This document shows positions 1 through 12,699 of a stretch of DNA of 64,000 bases, one piece after another. Source of the stretch: Dryocosmus kuriphilus (taxonomy: Eukaryota; Arthropoda; Insecta; Hymenoptera; Cynipidae); contig CM076190.1 of the NCBI GenBank assembly GCA_038277395.1, positions 252,561,989-252,625,988 of the forward strand. Reading direction: 5' to 3'. The first letter of the stretch is position 1. Every line of letters starts with the position of its first letter. The position numbers and the translations under genes were made by a program. Below the pieces are notes generated by a model. That model had not been told where the DNA came from, searched no databases, and saw nothing but the letters and a program-made list of their open reading frames with translations.

Positions 1-870
1 GGAATCAAATTGGTTAAAAATCGAATTTTTTTTAAGGTTGTCGATTTTGAACCTTAAGGGTTGTTTATAGAAAATTGGTTTTTACGGAATTCAAGAGCAC
101 AAAAAAAGCACAAAATTCTGACAAAGTCGAATTTTTATTTTTTTGTGATTTTACACATTGGAGGTGCTAGCTTAACGTTAAGCTAGTACCTTCACAAGAA
201 AGTTAGTATTTTGAAAAAAAAGTAAAGGAGCCCAAAAATCTTTTTTTGGTGGCCAAAGAAAAGCACAAAAAGCGCCCAAAATTCTACGGTAAGCAAAATA
301 TAGAAATTCGATTTTGGGGGTGCTAGCTTAATAGACCTCTGACTAAGTTTAATCGTAATTGTGCCAGCTGCCTCGTCCGAATAGATCACATTAACTGGTG
401 ACGCAGTCACTGCTCATTCCGGTACAGTTATTATAAATTTTAATTAAAAGTTTTTTACTCACCACACTCTAGGTGGCGCAGTAGACCCTTTCCCCTAGAT
501 TCCTCATTATATTTTAAAGCATAGATTTTAAGTGGTAACGATACAGAAAACCCAAGAACTTTATGGTTTTTAAGTGTTAGATTGTGGATTAAAAATGGAA
601 CATCGTTGGGTGAGTGTGATTTATTCGGAATAGGCAGCTCGCACAATTGCGACTGAACTTCATTATTGGTGAGTTCGTTCAATCGTTCAATTATTGTACT
701 TCACTGCCCCGTGCTCCTAGATCATATTAGGTAGATGTTTAATGCTAAGACTCGTTGCGATTTTTATAGGGCCTCAGATTTTATTAAACGACAATTAAGG
801 TATTATTTATGTGAATACTCGTGTTTAAAAAGAAAGCTAACTCATCGTTAAAAACATATTTCGAGAATAT
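1..870. other. AT-rich sequence without recognised gene
   Basis: No recognisable coding sequence. The stretch holds a near-perfect 28-bp palindrome (163-190) built on GCTAGCTTAACGTTAAGC. A partial second copy of its left half (GGTGCTAGCTTAA) follows at about 313-325, and the sequence before each copy is also similar (about 100-175 and 265-325). This looks like a small local duplication. Short open frames here resemble nothing I know. Confidence 0.5.
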
Positions 871-879
871 TAACTTAAA

Positions 880-1100
880 TATTAGCCACTACCTTCAATA
901 ACTGCCGATGCGAAAGTATTTTCTTGGAAAATTGGACGATTATAAAATCTACAAATATTGTGAAGTTTTTGCTCCAGCCTGCTGCTTGTCGAATTACATC
1001 TATACTTATTCCTCTTCGATATGCTGCACATGTTGACGCATGTCTTGTACACAGTCCGTTCAAAAAGATCGGGGAATGATTTTTTCAAAGATATATAAGT
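880..1100 (-). pseudogene. Tyrosine recombinase C-terminal fragment (DIRS/Crypton-like)
   Basis: Reading the minus strand from about 1095, one frame gives CTRHASTCAAYRRGISIDVI followed by a GWS motif. After a frameshift the other frame gives FYNRPI. In the eukaryotic tyrosine recombinases of DIRS-like and Crypton-like elements, the box-II HxxRHAS region is followed by a G(W)S motif and then the catalytic tyrosine in F-x-x-FYNRP. The first His of HxxR is lost here and the two halves are in different frames, so it is dead. A matching N-terminal part lies on the same strand at 19760-20640, on the other side of the giant foldback element. The fragment is about 65 codons of a protein that is usually several hundred residues long. 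Family assignment is from motif memory. Confidence 0.6.
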
Positions 1101-1234
1101 GACATCATCTCTCTGCCGATACTCCTAATATTTCATCTGAAGTATCAGGTGTTTCTCAGATTTTCTTTCCCGCGCTTCGACCAGCTGCTCATTATTGGCA
1201 CGTCTTTGAAGTTGTATTGTTTTTTTCGTGTTGT

Positions 1235-1580
1235 CACGATGTAGGCGACAGGAAAAACGCGCGGTTTTCAAATTACCTTTTAAAAGCGGAAAAAATGCTG
1301 CCGAAAAGTTCCAGATGATGAAAAATGTTTATAAAAACGAGTGCTTAGTCCGTTAGAAAGTTTTTAAGTGGTTCAAATGTTTCAAGGACGGCCGCGAAGC
1401 GCGAAGGAATACCAGTGAAAACCAGGGCAACACGCTCGAAAGTGCAAACGATGCTCATAGTTTTTTTTTCGATTACCGTGGCATAATTCACCGAGAATTC
1501 GTTCCCCAAGGTCAAACTGTAAATCGTTTGTTCTATCGAGATGTTATAGACCGACTTTTGAAGAGAATTATGTGAGTAAG
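1235..1580 (+). pseudogene. mariner transposase relic with large internal deletion
   Basis: The plus-strand translation matches the beginning of a mariner transposase (FKLPFKSGKNAAEKFQMM, then FKWFKCFKDGREARR after an in-frame stop). It then jumps straight to a segment typical of the region just after the first catalytic Asp (FFDYRGIIHREFVPQGQTVN, then FYRDVIDRL). The part between, including the ITGDESW motif, is missing, and nothing follows the FY..V.. segment. No inverted repeats were identified. The 345-bp relic is too short for a mariner of about 1.3 kb. It cannot encode an active enzyme. Confidence 0.7.
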
Positions 1581-2003
1581 GCGAAATCTCTACAAATCTA
1601 AGCTAATCTAAGAATTAAACAAATGTGAATAATAAGATATATCATTCTTGTCGAGATAATTGCGTATGGCCTTGTAATCCTCCAGGTTTTCCGTGCGGAT
1701 TGAAAGTCCTTCTTTAATAGGGACAAACTTAACGTTTTTGCTTAGAGTGAGATTCCTGAGTTGCTTTATCATCGCAGAATAATTACCACTTACCTTTTAG
1801 TAATAACGGTGGATGGTATATTTCGTTTCATTTTCTCGATGGTTGCTTCAGCGTTCATTTCTCCCTCGTCATCTTTAGGTTCCTGCGTCCCAATCCCATT
1901 GCGTTGTCGTCCGTCCATATCTGCCAGTGGCGCTAAACGCCACCAGCCAACTGTTAGGTGCGGGAAGAAGCTTTGAGGTACGAAGTGCTCACGAAAAGCT
2001 CGA
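1581..2003. other. Sequence between mariner relic and foldback element
   Basis: No gene recognised. The part next to the foldback element (about 1800-2003) is open on the minus strand in the same frame that enters from the recombinase-like sequence at 19756-19830, if the foldback element and one copy of its target duplication are removed. A short GC-rich hairpin (TGGCGCTAAACGCCA) lies at about 1927-1941. Identity of this open stretch is unknown. Confidence 0.4.
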
Positions 2004-2012
2004 TCGAAGCAA

Positions 2013-2124
2013 ATGAGATTGAACTTTGCAACGTTTATGATAAACGAAAAATAAAAAAAAATAATTGTTTTAAATCTACAATATTCAAAATTTGTTTGTC
2101 AGAAACTGTTTGCATACAACCCTA
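2013..2124 (+). repeat. Left terminal inverted repeat tip of foldback element
   Basis: About 112 bp that pair with 19640-19755 read in reverse complement. Shared blocks include ATGAGATTG at the very tip, TTTGCAACGTTTATGATAAACG just inside it, and the CAGAAACTG/TTGCAT block near the inner end. Small substitutions separate the two tips, so the insertion is not brand new. Confidence 0.85.
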
Positions 2125-2755
2125 TTAAAGACTTGAGACACTTTAATCCTCCCAATGTATATGGAAATCACCCCAAAACAATCCGTAGTACAAACAAGTT
2201 CGCGAAAATTGCCCTAATTTGCGGGGCCAAAATTTTATTCGTCACAATAAGTCTATTTCATGTTAAGAGATACCAGAAAAACTTCGATTCCTCTAGTGTG
2301 TGCGGAACTCACACCACAACAACTCTTAGAACAAATAAATTCGCTAAAATTACCCTAACTCGCGGGGCCAAAACTGCATTGCTCATAGTAAGTATATTTT
2401 ATGCTGAGAGATACCGAAAAAACCCTCATCCCCCTAGTGGATGTGGAACTCACCCCACAGCAACCCTTACATCGAATAAATTCGCTAAAGTTACCCTAAT
2501 TCGCGGGGCCAAAATTTTATTGCTCAAAGTAAGTCTATTTCCTGCTAAGATATATCAGAAAAGCTTTCATCCGTCTAGAGCGTGTGGAACTCACCACACT
2601 GCAACCCTTTGAACAAATAAATTCGCTAAAATTACCCTAATTCTGGGGGCCAAAATTTTGTTGCCATTAATTAGTCTATTTAATGTTAGTAAATAGCAAA
2701 AAAAACTTTCATCCCTCTAGTGCATGTGGAACTCACCTCATAGCAACGCTTAAGC
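2125..2755 (+). repeat. Short left arm: about 4.5 tandem 141-bp subrepeats
   Basis: Monomers read GCGGGGCCAAAATTTT, then a variable AT-rich part, then GGAACTCACACCAC, then AATAAATTCGCTAAAATTAC, at a 141-bp period. They are the reverse complement of the right-arm monomers. The period equals 47 codons, so one frame stays open for 159 codons (2133-2612). It yields repeats of NKFAKITLIRGAKILLL type. I read this as a by-product of the period rather than a gene, since there is no conserved start and the arm is a transposon inverted repeat. Confidence 0.85.
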
Positions 2756-3441
2756 AAAAAAAAAAAAGATGAAATGTTTTAAGTCATTAAAAATCTGCCC
2801 GCATCGCGGTCACATTCTCATCGCGCGCAGTGCGCGCTGCTTTTCGCGAGAAGTATGAGCGCGTCTGAGACGCACGTCTGTTAGAACTCGCGCTTCGCGC
2901 TCGATGCAATATATGCGTTTCTTGGCTAAAACAACTTTTATACGTTTCATGAAGAAATTATGCGTTGAATCACAAAATGTTTTTAAGCAGATTTGTAGGT
3001 CTTTCCAAGATGAACAGTTCTGCCTGTTAATATTTAGTCGAATCTTGCATAGTTTTGCTGAAAAGCAGATTCCTTTATAGTTAATAAAATTTTTTCACGA
3101 ATAACTCAAAAAATATGCTGCTTTAGAAAAAATGATAGAAAAGCAAATTTGCAGATCCTTTTGAGGTGAATAACTTTTTTTATTATAATTTTTTTCGTAT
3201 CTCGAATATCTTGGAGGAAAATTGAAATCTTTGATTCTTGGAAAGAATTCATGATGGACAAAATCAAATCCGTTGGTATCAAAAATCGTTGGTGAACGAA
3301 CTCATCCTTTCCTTTTACGTCTTCAAGAAGTGTGCCGAAGTGCAATCCAATCCGACTAGTCCTTCGAAAGTTATCGTGCTAACAGACAACGACAACCACA
3401 AAGACAGACAGACACCATCGCAAAACATGTTTTCTCGTTTT
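2756..3441. other. Loop between the foldback arms
   Basis: Unique sequence relative to the arms. At 2800-2910 it has a CpG-rich stretch with palindromes such as GCGCGCAGTGCGCGC (2823-2837). At 3230-3430 it has a GACAACGACAACCACAAAGA-type stretch leading into a cagacagacacc run. I vaguely associate such motifs with dispersed insect repeats but cannot prove it. No transposase motif is visible. The open frames here (under 80 codons) resemble nothing known. Confidence 0.6.
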
Positions 3442-3773
3442 TAGGGGATGAAAGTTTTTCTGGTATCAAATAGCATAGAATAAACTTACTCTGAGCAATA
3501 AAATTTTGGCCCGACGAATTAGGGTAATTTTAGCGAATTTACTTGTTCCAAGGGTTGTTGTGTCGTGAGTTCCACATGCGCCAGAGAGATGAAAGTATTT
3601 TGTCTATTTATTGACATTAAATATACTAATCATCAGCAACAAAATTTTGGCCACGCGAGTTAGGGTAATTTTAGCGAATTTATTTGTTATAAGGGTTCTA
3701 GTGTGGTGAGTTCCACATGCACTAGAGGAATGAAAGTTTTTTTGCTATTTACTAACATTAAATGTACTAGTTA

Positions 3774-6700
3774 TCAGCAACAAAATTTTGACCCCGCCAA
3801 TTAGTGGAATTTTGGCGAATTTATAGGTTATAAGAGTTGTAGTGTGGTGATTTCCACACGCGCTAGAGTGATGAAGGTTTTTCTGATATATCTTAACATG
3901 AAATAGATTTACTGTGATCAATAAAATTTTGGCCGCACGAATTGGGGTAATTTTAGCGAATACATTTGTTCAAAGAGTTGTAGTGTGGTGAGCTCCACAT
4001 GCACTAGAGGGATGAAAGTTTTTTTCCCGATCTATCCTAACATCAAATAGACTTACTGTGAGCAATAAAATTTTGGCCCCGCGAATTAGGGTAATTTTAG
4101 CGAATTTATTTGGTGTACGGGTTGCTGTGGGGTGAGTTCCACTTCCGCTAGGGGGATGAGAGTTTTTTTGGTATCTCTCACCATGAAATATATTTAATAT
4201 GAGCAATGCAGTTTTGGCCCCGCGAATTAGGGTAATTTTAGCGAATTTATTTCTTTTAAGGGTTGTAGTGTGGTGAGTTCCACATGCACTAGAAGCATGA
4301 AGGTTTTTTTTGCTATTTACTAACATTAAATGTACTAGTTATCAGCAACAAAATTTTGACCCCGCCAATTAGTGGAATCTTAGCGAATTTATAGGTTATA
4401 AGAGTTGTAGTGTGGTGATTTCCACACGCGCTAGAGTGATGAAGGTTTTTCTGATATATCTTAACATGAAATAGATTTACTGTGATCAATAAAAATTTTT
4501 GGCCGCACGAATTGGGGTAATTTTAGCGAATTCATTTGTTCAAAGAGTTGTAGTGTGGTGAGCTCCACATGCACTAGAGGGATGAAAGTTTTTCCGATCT
4601 ATCCTAACATCAAATAGACTTACTGTGAGCAATAAAATTTTGGCCCCGCGAATTAGGGTAATTTTAGCGAATTTATTTGGTGTACGGGTTGCTGTGGGGT
4701 GAGTTCCACTTCCGCTAGGGGGATGAGAGTTTTTTTGGTATCTCTCACCATGAAATATATTTAATATGAGCAATGCAGTTTTGGCCCCGCGAATTAGGGT
4801 AATTTTAGCGAATTCATTTGTTCAAAGAGTTGTAGTGTGGTGAGCTCCACATGCACTAGAGGGATGAAAGTTTTTCCGTTCTATCCTAACATCAAATAGA
4901 CTTACTGTGAGCAATAAAATTTTGGCCCCGCGAATTAGGGTAATTTTAGCGAATTTATTTGGTGTAAGGGTTGCTGTGGGGTGAGTGCCACTTCCGCTAG
5001 GGGGATGAGAGTTTTTTTGGTATCTCTCACCATGAAATATATTTAATATGAGCAATGCAGTTTTGGCCCCGCGAATTAGGGTAATTTTAGCGAATTTATT
5101 TCTTTTAAGGATTGTAGTGTGGGGAGTTCCACATGCACTATTTTTTTTTGCTATTTACTAACATTAAATGTACTAGTTATCAGCAACAAAATTTTGACCC
5201 CGCCAATTAGTGGAATTTTAGCGAATTTATAGGTTATAAGAGTTGTTAGTGTGGTGAGAGTCCACACGCGCTATGAGGTTTTTTGATATATCTTACATGA
5301 AATAGATTTACTATGATCAATGCAAATTTTGGCCCCCGCGAATTAGGGGTAATTTTAGCGAATTCATTAGTTCAAAGAGTTGTAGTGTGGTGAGCTCCAC
5401 ATGCACTAGAGGGATGAAAGTTTTTCCGTTCTATCCTAACATCAAATAGACTTACTGTGAGCAATAAAATTTTGGCCCCGCGAATTAGGGTAATTTTGGC
5501 GAATTTATTTGGTGTAAGGGTTGCTGTGGGGTGAGTGCCACTTCCGCTAGGGGATGAGAGTTTTTTTGGTATCTCTCACATGAAATATATTTATATGAGC
5601 AATGCAGTTTTGGCCCCCGAATTAGGGTAATTTTAGCGAATTTATTTCTTTTAAGGATTGTAGTGTGGGGAGTTCCACATGCACTATAAGCATGAAGGTT
5701 TTTTTTGCTATTTACTAACATTAAATGTACTAGTTATCAGCAACAAAATTTTGACCCCGCCAATTAGTGGAATTTTAGCGAATTTATAGGTTATAAGAGT
5801 TGTAGTGTGGTGATTTCCACACGCGCTAGAGTGATGAAGGTTTTTCTGATATATCTTAACATGAAATAGATTTACTGTGATCAATAAAATTTTGGCCGCA
5901 CGAATTGGGGTAATTTTAGCGAATTCATTAGTTCAAAGAGTTGTAGTGTGGTGAGCTCCACATGCACTAGAGGGATGAAAGTTTTTCCGATCTATCCTAA
6001 CATCAAATAGACTTACTGTGAGCAATAAAATTTTGGCCCCGCGAATTAGGGTAATTTTGGCGAATTTATTTGGTGTACGGGTTGCTGTGGGGTGAGTTCC
6101 ACTTCCGCTAGGGGGATGAGAGTTTTTTTGGTATCTCTCACCATGAAATATATTTAATATGAGCAATGCAGTTTTGGACCCGCGAATTAGGGTAATTTTA
6201 GCGAATTTATTTCTTTTAAGGGTTGTAGTGTGGTGAGTTCCACATGCACTAGAAGCATGAAGGTTTTGTTTGCTATTTACTAACATTAAATGTACTAGTT
6301 ATCAGCAACAAAATTTTGACCCCGCCAATTAGTGGAATTTTAGCGAATTTATAGGTTATAAGAGTTGTAGTGTGGTGATTTCCACACGCGCTAGAGTGAT
6401 GAAGGTTTTTCTGATATATCTTAACATGAAATAGATTTACTGTGATCAATAAAATTTTGGCCGCACGAATTGGGGTAATTTTAGCGAATTCATTAGTTCA
6501 AAGAGTTGTAGTGTGGTGAGCTCCACATGCACTAGAGGGATGAAAGTTTTTCCGATCTATCCTAACATCAAATAGACTTACTGTGAGCAATAAAATTTTG
6601 GCCCCGCGAATTAGGGTAATTTTGGCGAATTTATTTGGTGTACGGGTTGCTGTGGGGTGAGTTCCACTTCCGCTAGGGGGATGAGAGTTTTTTTGGTATC

Positions 6701-9700
6701 TCTCACCATGAAATATATTTAATATGAGCAATGCAGTTTTGGACCCGCGAATTAGGGTAATTTTAGCGAATTTATTTCTTTTAAGGGTTGTAGTGTGGTG
6801 AGTTCCACATGCACTAGAAGCATGAAGGTTTTGTTTGCTATTTACTAACATTAAATGTACTAGTTATCAGCAACAAAATTTTGACCCCGCCAATTAGTGG
6901 AATTTTAGCGAATTTATAGGTTATAAGAGTTGTAGTGTGGTGATTTCCACACGCGCTAGAGTGATGAAGGTTTTTCTGATATATCTTAACATGAAATAGA
7001 TTTACTGTGATCAATAAAATTTTGGCCGCACGAATTGGGGTAATTTTAGCGAATTCATTAGTTCAAAGAGTTGTAGTGTGGTGAGCTCCACATGCACTAG
7101 AGGATGAAAGTTTTTCCGATCTATCCTAACATCAAATAGACTTACTGTGAGCAATAAAATTTTGGCCCCGCGAATTAGGGTAATTTTGGCGAATTTATTT
7201 GGTGTACGGGTTGCTGTGGGGTGAGTTCCACTTCCGCTAGGGGGATGAGAGTTTTTTTGGTATCTCTCACCATGAAATATATTTAATATGAGCAATGCAG
7301 TTTTGGCCCCGCGAATTAGGGTAATTTTAGCGAATTCATTTGTTCAAAGAGTTGTAGTGTGGTGAGCTCCACATGCACTAGAGGGATGAAAGTTTTTCCG
7401 TTCTATCCTAACATCAAATAGACTTACTGTGAGCAATAAAATTTTGGCCCCGCGAATTAGGGTAATTTTAGCGAATTTATTTGGTGTAAGGGTTGCTGTG
7501 GGGTGAGTGCCACTTCCGCTAGGGGGATGAGAGTTTTTTTGGTATCTCTCACCATGAAATATATTTAATATGAGCAATGCAGTTTTGGCCCCGCGAATTA
7601 GGGTAATTTTAGCGAATTTATTTCTTTTAAGGATTGTAGTGTGGGGAGTTCCACATGCACTATAAGCATGAAGGTTTTTTTTGCTATTTACTAACATTAA
7701 ATGTACTAGTTATCAGCAACAAAATTTTGACCCCGCCAATTAGTGGAATTTTAGCGAATTTATAGGTTATAAGAGTTGTAGTGTGGTGATTTCCACACGC
7801 GCTAGAGTGATGAAGGTTTTTCTGATATATCTTAACATGAAATAGATTTACTGTGATCAATAAAATTTTGGCCGCACGAATTGGGGTAATTTTAGCGAAT
7901 TCATTTGTTCAAAGAGTTGTAGTGTGGTGAGCTCCACATGCACCAGAGGGATGAAAGTCTTTTTTTCTATTTAATAACAATAAATATACTAATTATCAGC
8001 AATAAAATTTTGGCCCCGCGAATTAGGGTAATTTTAGCGAATTTATTTGGTGTACGGGTTGCTGTGGGGTGAGTTCCACTTCCGCTAGGGGGATGAGAGT
8101 TTTTTTGGTATCTCTCACCATGAAATATATTTAATATGAGCAATGCAGTTTTGGCCCCGCGAATTAGGGTAATTTTAGCGAATTTATTTCTTTTAAGGGT
8201 TGTAGTGTGGTGAGTTCCACATGCACTAGAAGCATGAAGGTTTTTTTTGCTATTTACTAACATTAAATGTACTAGTTATCAGCAACAAAATTTTGACCCC
8301 GCCAATTAGTGGAATCTTAGCGAATTTATAGGTTATAAGAGTTGTAGTGTGGTGATTTCCACACTCGCTAGAGTGATGAAGGTTTTTCTGATATATCTTA
8401 ACATGAAATAGATTTACTGTGATCAATAAAATTTTGGCCGCACGAATTGGGGTAATTTTAGCGAATTCATTTGTTCAAAGAGTTGTAGTGTGGTGAGCTC
8501 CACATGCACTAGAGGGATGAAAGTTTTTCCGATCTATCCTAACATCAAATAGACTTACTGTGAGCAATAAAATTTTGGCCCCGCGAATTAGGGTAATTTT
8601 AGCGAATTTATTTGGTGTACGGGTTGCTGTGGGGCGAGTTCCACTTCCGCTAGGGGGATGAGAGTTTTTTTGGTATCTCTCACCATGAAATATATTTAAT
8701 ATGAGCAATGCAGTTTTGGCCCCGCGAATTAGGGTAATTTTAGCGAATTCATTTGTTCAAAAGAGTTGTAGTGTGGTGAGCTCCACATGCACTAGAGGGA
8801 TGAAAGTTTTTCCGATCTATCCTAACATCAAATAGACTTACTGTGAGCAATAAAATTTTGGCCCCGCGAATTAGGGTAATTTTAGCGAATTTATTTGGTG
8901 TAAGGGATGCTGTGGGGTGAGTGCCACTTCCGCTAGGGGGATGAGAGTTTTTTTGGTATCTCTCACCATGAAATATATTTAATATGAGCAATGCAGTTTT
9001 GGACCCGCGAATTAAGGTAATTTTAGCGAATTTATTTCTTTTAAGGGTTGTAGTGTGGTGAGTTCCACATGCACTAGAAGCATGAAGGTTTTGTTTGCTA
9101 TTTACTAACATTAAATGTACTAGTTATCAGCAACAAAATTTTGACCCCGCCAATTAGTGGAATTTTAGCGAATTTATAGGTTATAAGAGTTGTAGTGTGG
9201 TGATTTCCACACGCGCTAGAGTGATGAAGGTTTTTCTGATATATCTTAACATGAAATAGATTTACTGTGATCAATAAAATTTTGGCCGCACGAATTGGGG
9301 TAATTTTAGCGAATTCATTTGTTCAAAGAGTTGTAGTGTGGTGAGCTCCACATGCACTAGAGGGATGAAAGTTTTTCCGATCTATCCTAACATCAAATAG
9401 ACTTACTGTGAGCAATAAAATTTTGGCCCCGCGAATTAGGGTAATTTTAGCGAATTTATTTGGTGTACGGGTTGCTGTGGGGTGAGTTCCACTTCCGCTA
9501 GGGGGATGAGAGTTTTTTTGGTATATTTCACCATGAAATATATTTAATATGAGCAATGCAGTTTTGGCCCCGCGAATTAGGGTAATTTTAGCGAATTTAT
9601 TTCTTTTAAGGGTTGTAGTGTGGTGAGTTCCACATCCACTAGAAGCATGAAGGTTTTTTTTTGCTATTTACTAACATTAAATGTACTAGTTATCAGCAAC

Positions 9701-9990
9701 AAAATTTTGACCCCGCCAATTAGTGGAATTTTAGCGAATTTATAGGTTATAAGAGTTGTACTGTGGTGACTTCCACACGCGCTAGAGTGATGAAGGTTTT
9801 TCTGATATATCTTAACATGAAATAGATTTACTGTGATCAATAAAATTTTGGCCGCACGAATTGGGGTAATTTTAGCGAATTCATTTGTTCAAAGAGTTGT
9901 AGTGTGGTGAGCTCCACATGCACCAGAGGGATGAAAGTCTTTTTTTCTATTTAATAACAATAAATATACTAATTATCAGCAACAAAATTA
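3774..9990 (-). repeat. Four-monomer higher-order repeat block (~565 bp unit)
   Basis: Four distinguishable monomer types recur in fixed order. Type A has GGCCGCACGAATTGGGG and GAGCTCCACAT. Type B has GGTGTACGGGTTGCTGTGGG. Type C has ATTTCTTTTAAGG and GAAGCATGAAGG. Type D has GACCCCGCCAATTAGTGG and CACACGCGCTAGAGTGATG. Type D starts lie near 3779, 4351, 5184, 5750, 6315, 6880, 7722, 8287, 9137 and 9699. The normal step is about 565 bp, and steps near 840 bp contain an extra A-B pair. Several units, such as 5933-6497 and 6498-7062, look identical or nearly so. This is the pattern left by recent unequal exchange or gene conversion. Confidence 0.85.
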
Positions 9991-12699
9991 TGACCCCGCG
10001 AATTAGGGTAATTTTAGCTAATTTACTTGTTCTAAGGGTTCTATTGTGGTGAGTTCCACATGCACTAGAGGGATGCAGGTTTTTTTGCCATTTAACAACA
10101 TTCAATAGTTTAATTGTCAGCAACAAAATTTTGGCCCCGCGAATTAGGGTAATTTAAAGAATTTATTTGTTCTATGGGTTGTAGTGTGGTGAGTTCCACA
10201 TGCACTAGAGGGATGAAAGCCTTTTTGCTATTTATTAACATTTAATGGACCAATTATCAGCAAGAAAATTTTAACCCCGCCAACTAGGGGTATTTCAGTG
10301 AATTTATTTGTTCTAAGGGTTGTAGTGTGGTGATTTCCACACGCAGTATAGAAATGAAAGTTTTTCTGATATATCTTAACATGAAACAGACTTACTGTGA
10401 GCAATAAAATTTTGGCCCCACGAATTATGGTCATTTTAGCGAATGCATTTCTAAGGGTTGTTGTGTGGTGAGTTCCCTATGCGCTAGCGGGATGAAAGTT
10501 TTTTTTGCTTTTTATTAACATTAAATAGACTAATTATCATCAACAAGTTTTTGAACCCGCCAATTAGGGGAATCTTAGCGAATTTATTTGTTCTAATGGT
10601 TGTAGTGTGATGATTTCCACTCGCACTAGAGGGATGAAGGTTTTTTTGATATATCTTAATATGAAATAGACTTACTGTAAGCAATAAAATTTTGGCCCCA
10701 CGAATTATGGTAATTTTAGCGAATTTATTTTTTCTAAGGGTGGTTGTGTGGTGAGTTCCACATGCGCTAGAGGGATGAAAGTTTTTTTCGTATTTATTGA
10801 CATTAAATATACTAATTATCAGCAACAAAATTCCGGCCCCGTGAATTAAGGTAATTTTAGCGAATTTGTTTGTTCTAAGGGTTCTAGTGTGGTGAATTCC
10901 ACATTCACTAGAGGGATGAAAGTTTTTTTGCTATTTATCAACATCATATTGTCTAATTATCAGCAACAAAATTTTGGACCCGCGAATTAGAATAATTTTA
11001 GCAAATTTATTTGTTCTAAGGATTGTAGTGTGGTGAGTTCCACAAGCACTAGAGGGATGAAAGTCGCTTTTGCGATTTATTAACATTAAATACAATATTT
11101 ATCAGCAACAAAATTTTGATCCCGCCAATTGGTGGAATTTTAGCGAATTTATTTTTTATAAGAGTTGTAGTGTTGTGATTTCCACACGCACTAGAGGAAT
11201 GCAGGTTTTTCTGATATATCTTAACATGAAATAGACTTACTGTGAGCAATAAAATTTTGGCCGCACGAATTATGGTAATTTTAGCGAATTTATTTGTTCA
11301 AAGTGTTCTTGTGTGGTGAGTTCCACATGCGCTATAGGGATGAAAGTTTTTTGTCCATTTATCGACATTAAATATACTAGCTATCAGCAAGAAAATTATG
11401 GCAACGCGAATTAGGGTAATTTTAGCGAATTTGTTTGTTCTAAGGGTTATAGTGTGGTGAATTCCACATGCACTAGAGGGATGAAAGTTTTTTTGCTATT
11501 TATCAACATCAAATTGTCTAATTATCAGCAACAAAATTTTGGACCCGCGAATTAGGATAATTTTAGCAAATTTATTTGTTCTAAGGATTGTAGTGTGGTG
11601 AGTTCCACAAGCACTAGAGGGATGGAAGTCTCTTTTGCGATTTATTAACATTAAATACACTATTTATCAGCAACAAAATTTTGATCCCACCGATTGGTGG
11701 AATTTTAGCGAATTTATTTTTTATAAGAGTTGTAGTGTTGTGATTTCCACACGCACTAGAGGAATGCAGGTTTTTCTGATATATCTTAACATGAAATAGA
11801 CTTACTGTGAGCAATAAAATTTTGGCCCCGCGAATTAGGGTAATTTTAGCGAATTTATTTGTTGTAAGGGTTGATGTGTGGTGAGATCCACATGCACTAG
11901 AGGGATGAAAGTTTTTTTGCTATTTATTGACCTTAAATAGTCTAATTATCAGCAACAAAATTTTGGACCCGCGAATTAGGGTAATTTTAGCGAATTTATT
12001 TGTTCTAAGGGTTGTGGTGTGGTGAGTTACACATGCACTAGAGGGATGAAAGTCTTTTTTGCTATGTATTAACATTAAGTACACTAATTATCAGCAACAA
12101 CACTTTGACAACGCCAATTAGTGGAATTTTAAAGAATTTATTTGTTCTGAAGGTTGTAGTGTGGTGATTTCCACACGCACTAGAGGGATGAAGGTTTTTC
12201 TGATATATCTTAACATAAAATAGACTTACTATGAGGAGTAAAATTTTGGCCGCACGAATTATGGCAATTCTAGCGAATTTATTTGTTCTAAGGGTTGTTG
12301 TGTGGTGAGTTCCACATGCGCGAGAGTTTTTTGTCTATTTATCGACGTTAAATATACTAACTGTCAGCAACAAAATTATGGCCCCACGAGGGTCATTTTA
12401 GCGAATTTATTTGTTCTAAGGATTCTAGTGTGGCGAGTTTCACATGCACTAGAGGGATGAAGGTCTTTTTGCTATTTATTAACATTAAATGGACTAATTA
12501 TCAGCAAGAAAATTTTGACCCCGCCAAGTAGGGGAAGTTTAGCGAATTTATTTGTTCTAAGGGCAGTAGTGTGGTGATTTCGACACGCACTAGAGGGATG
12601 AAGGTTTTTCTGATATATCTTATATGAAATAGACTTACTGTGAGCAACGAAATTTTGGCCCCACGAATTATGGTAATTTTAGCGAATTTATTTGTTCTG

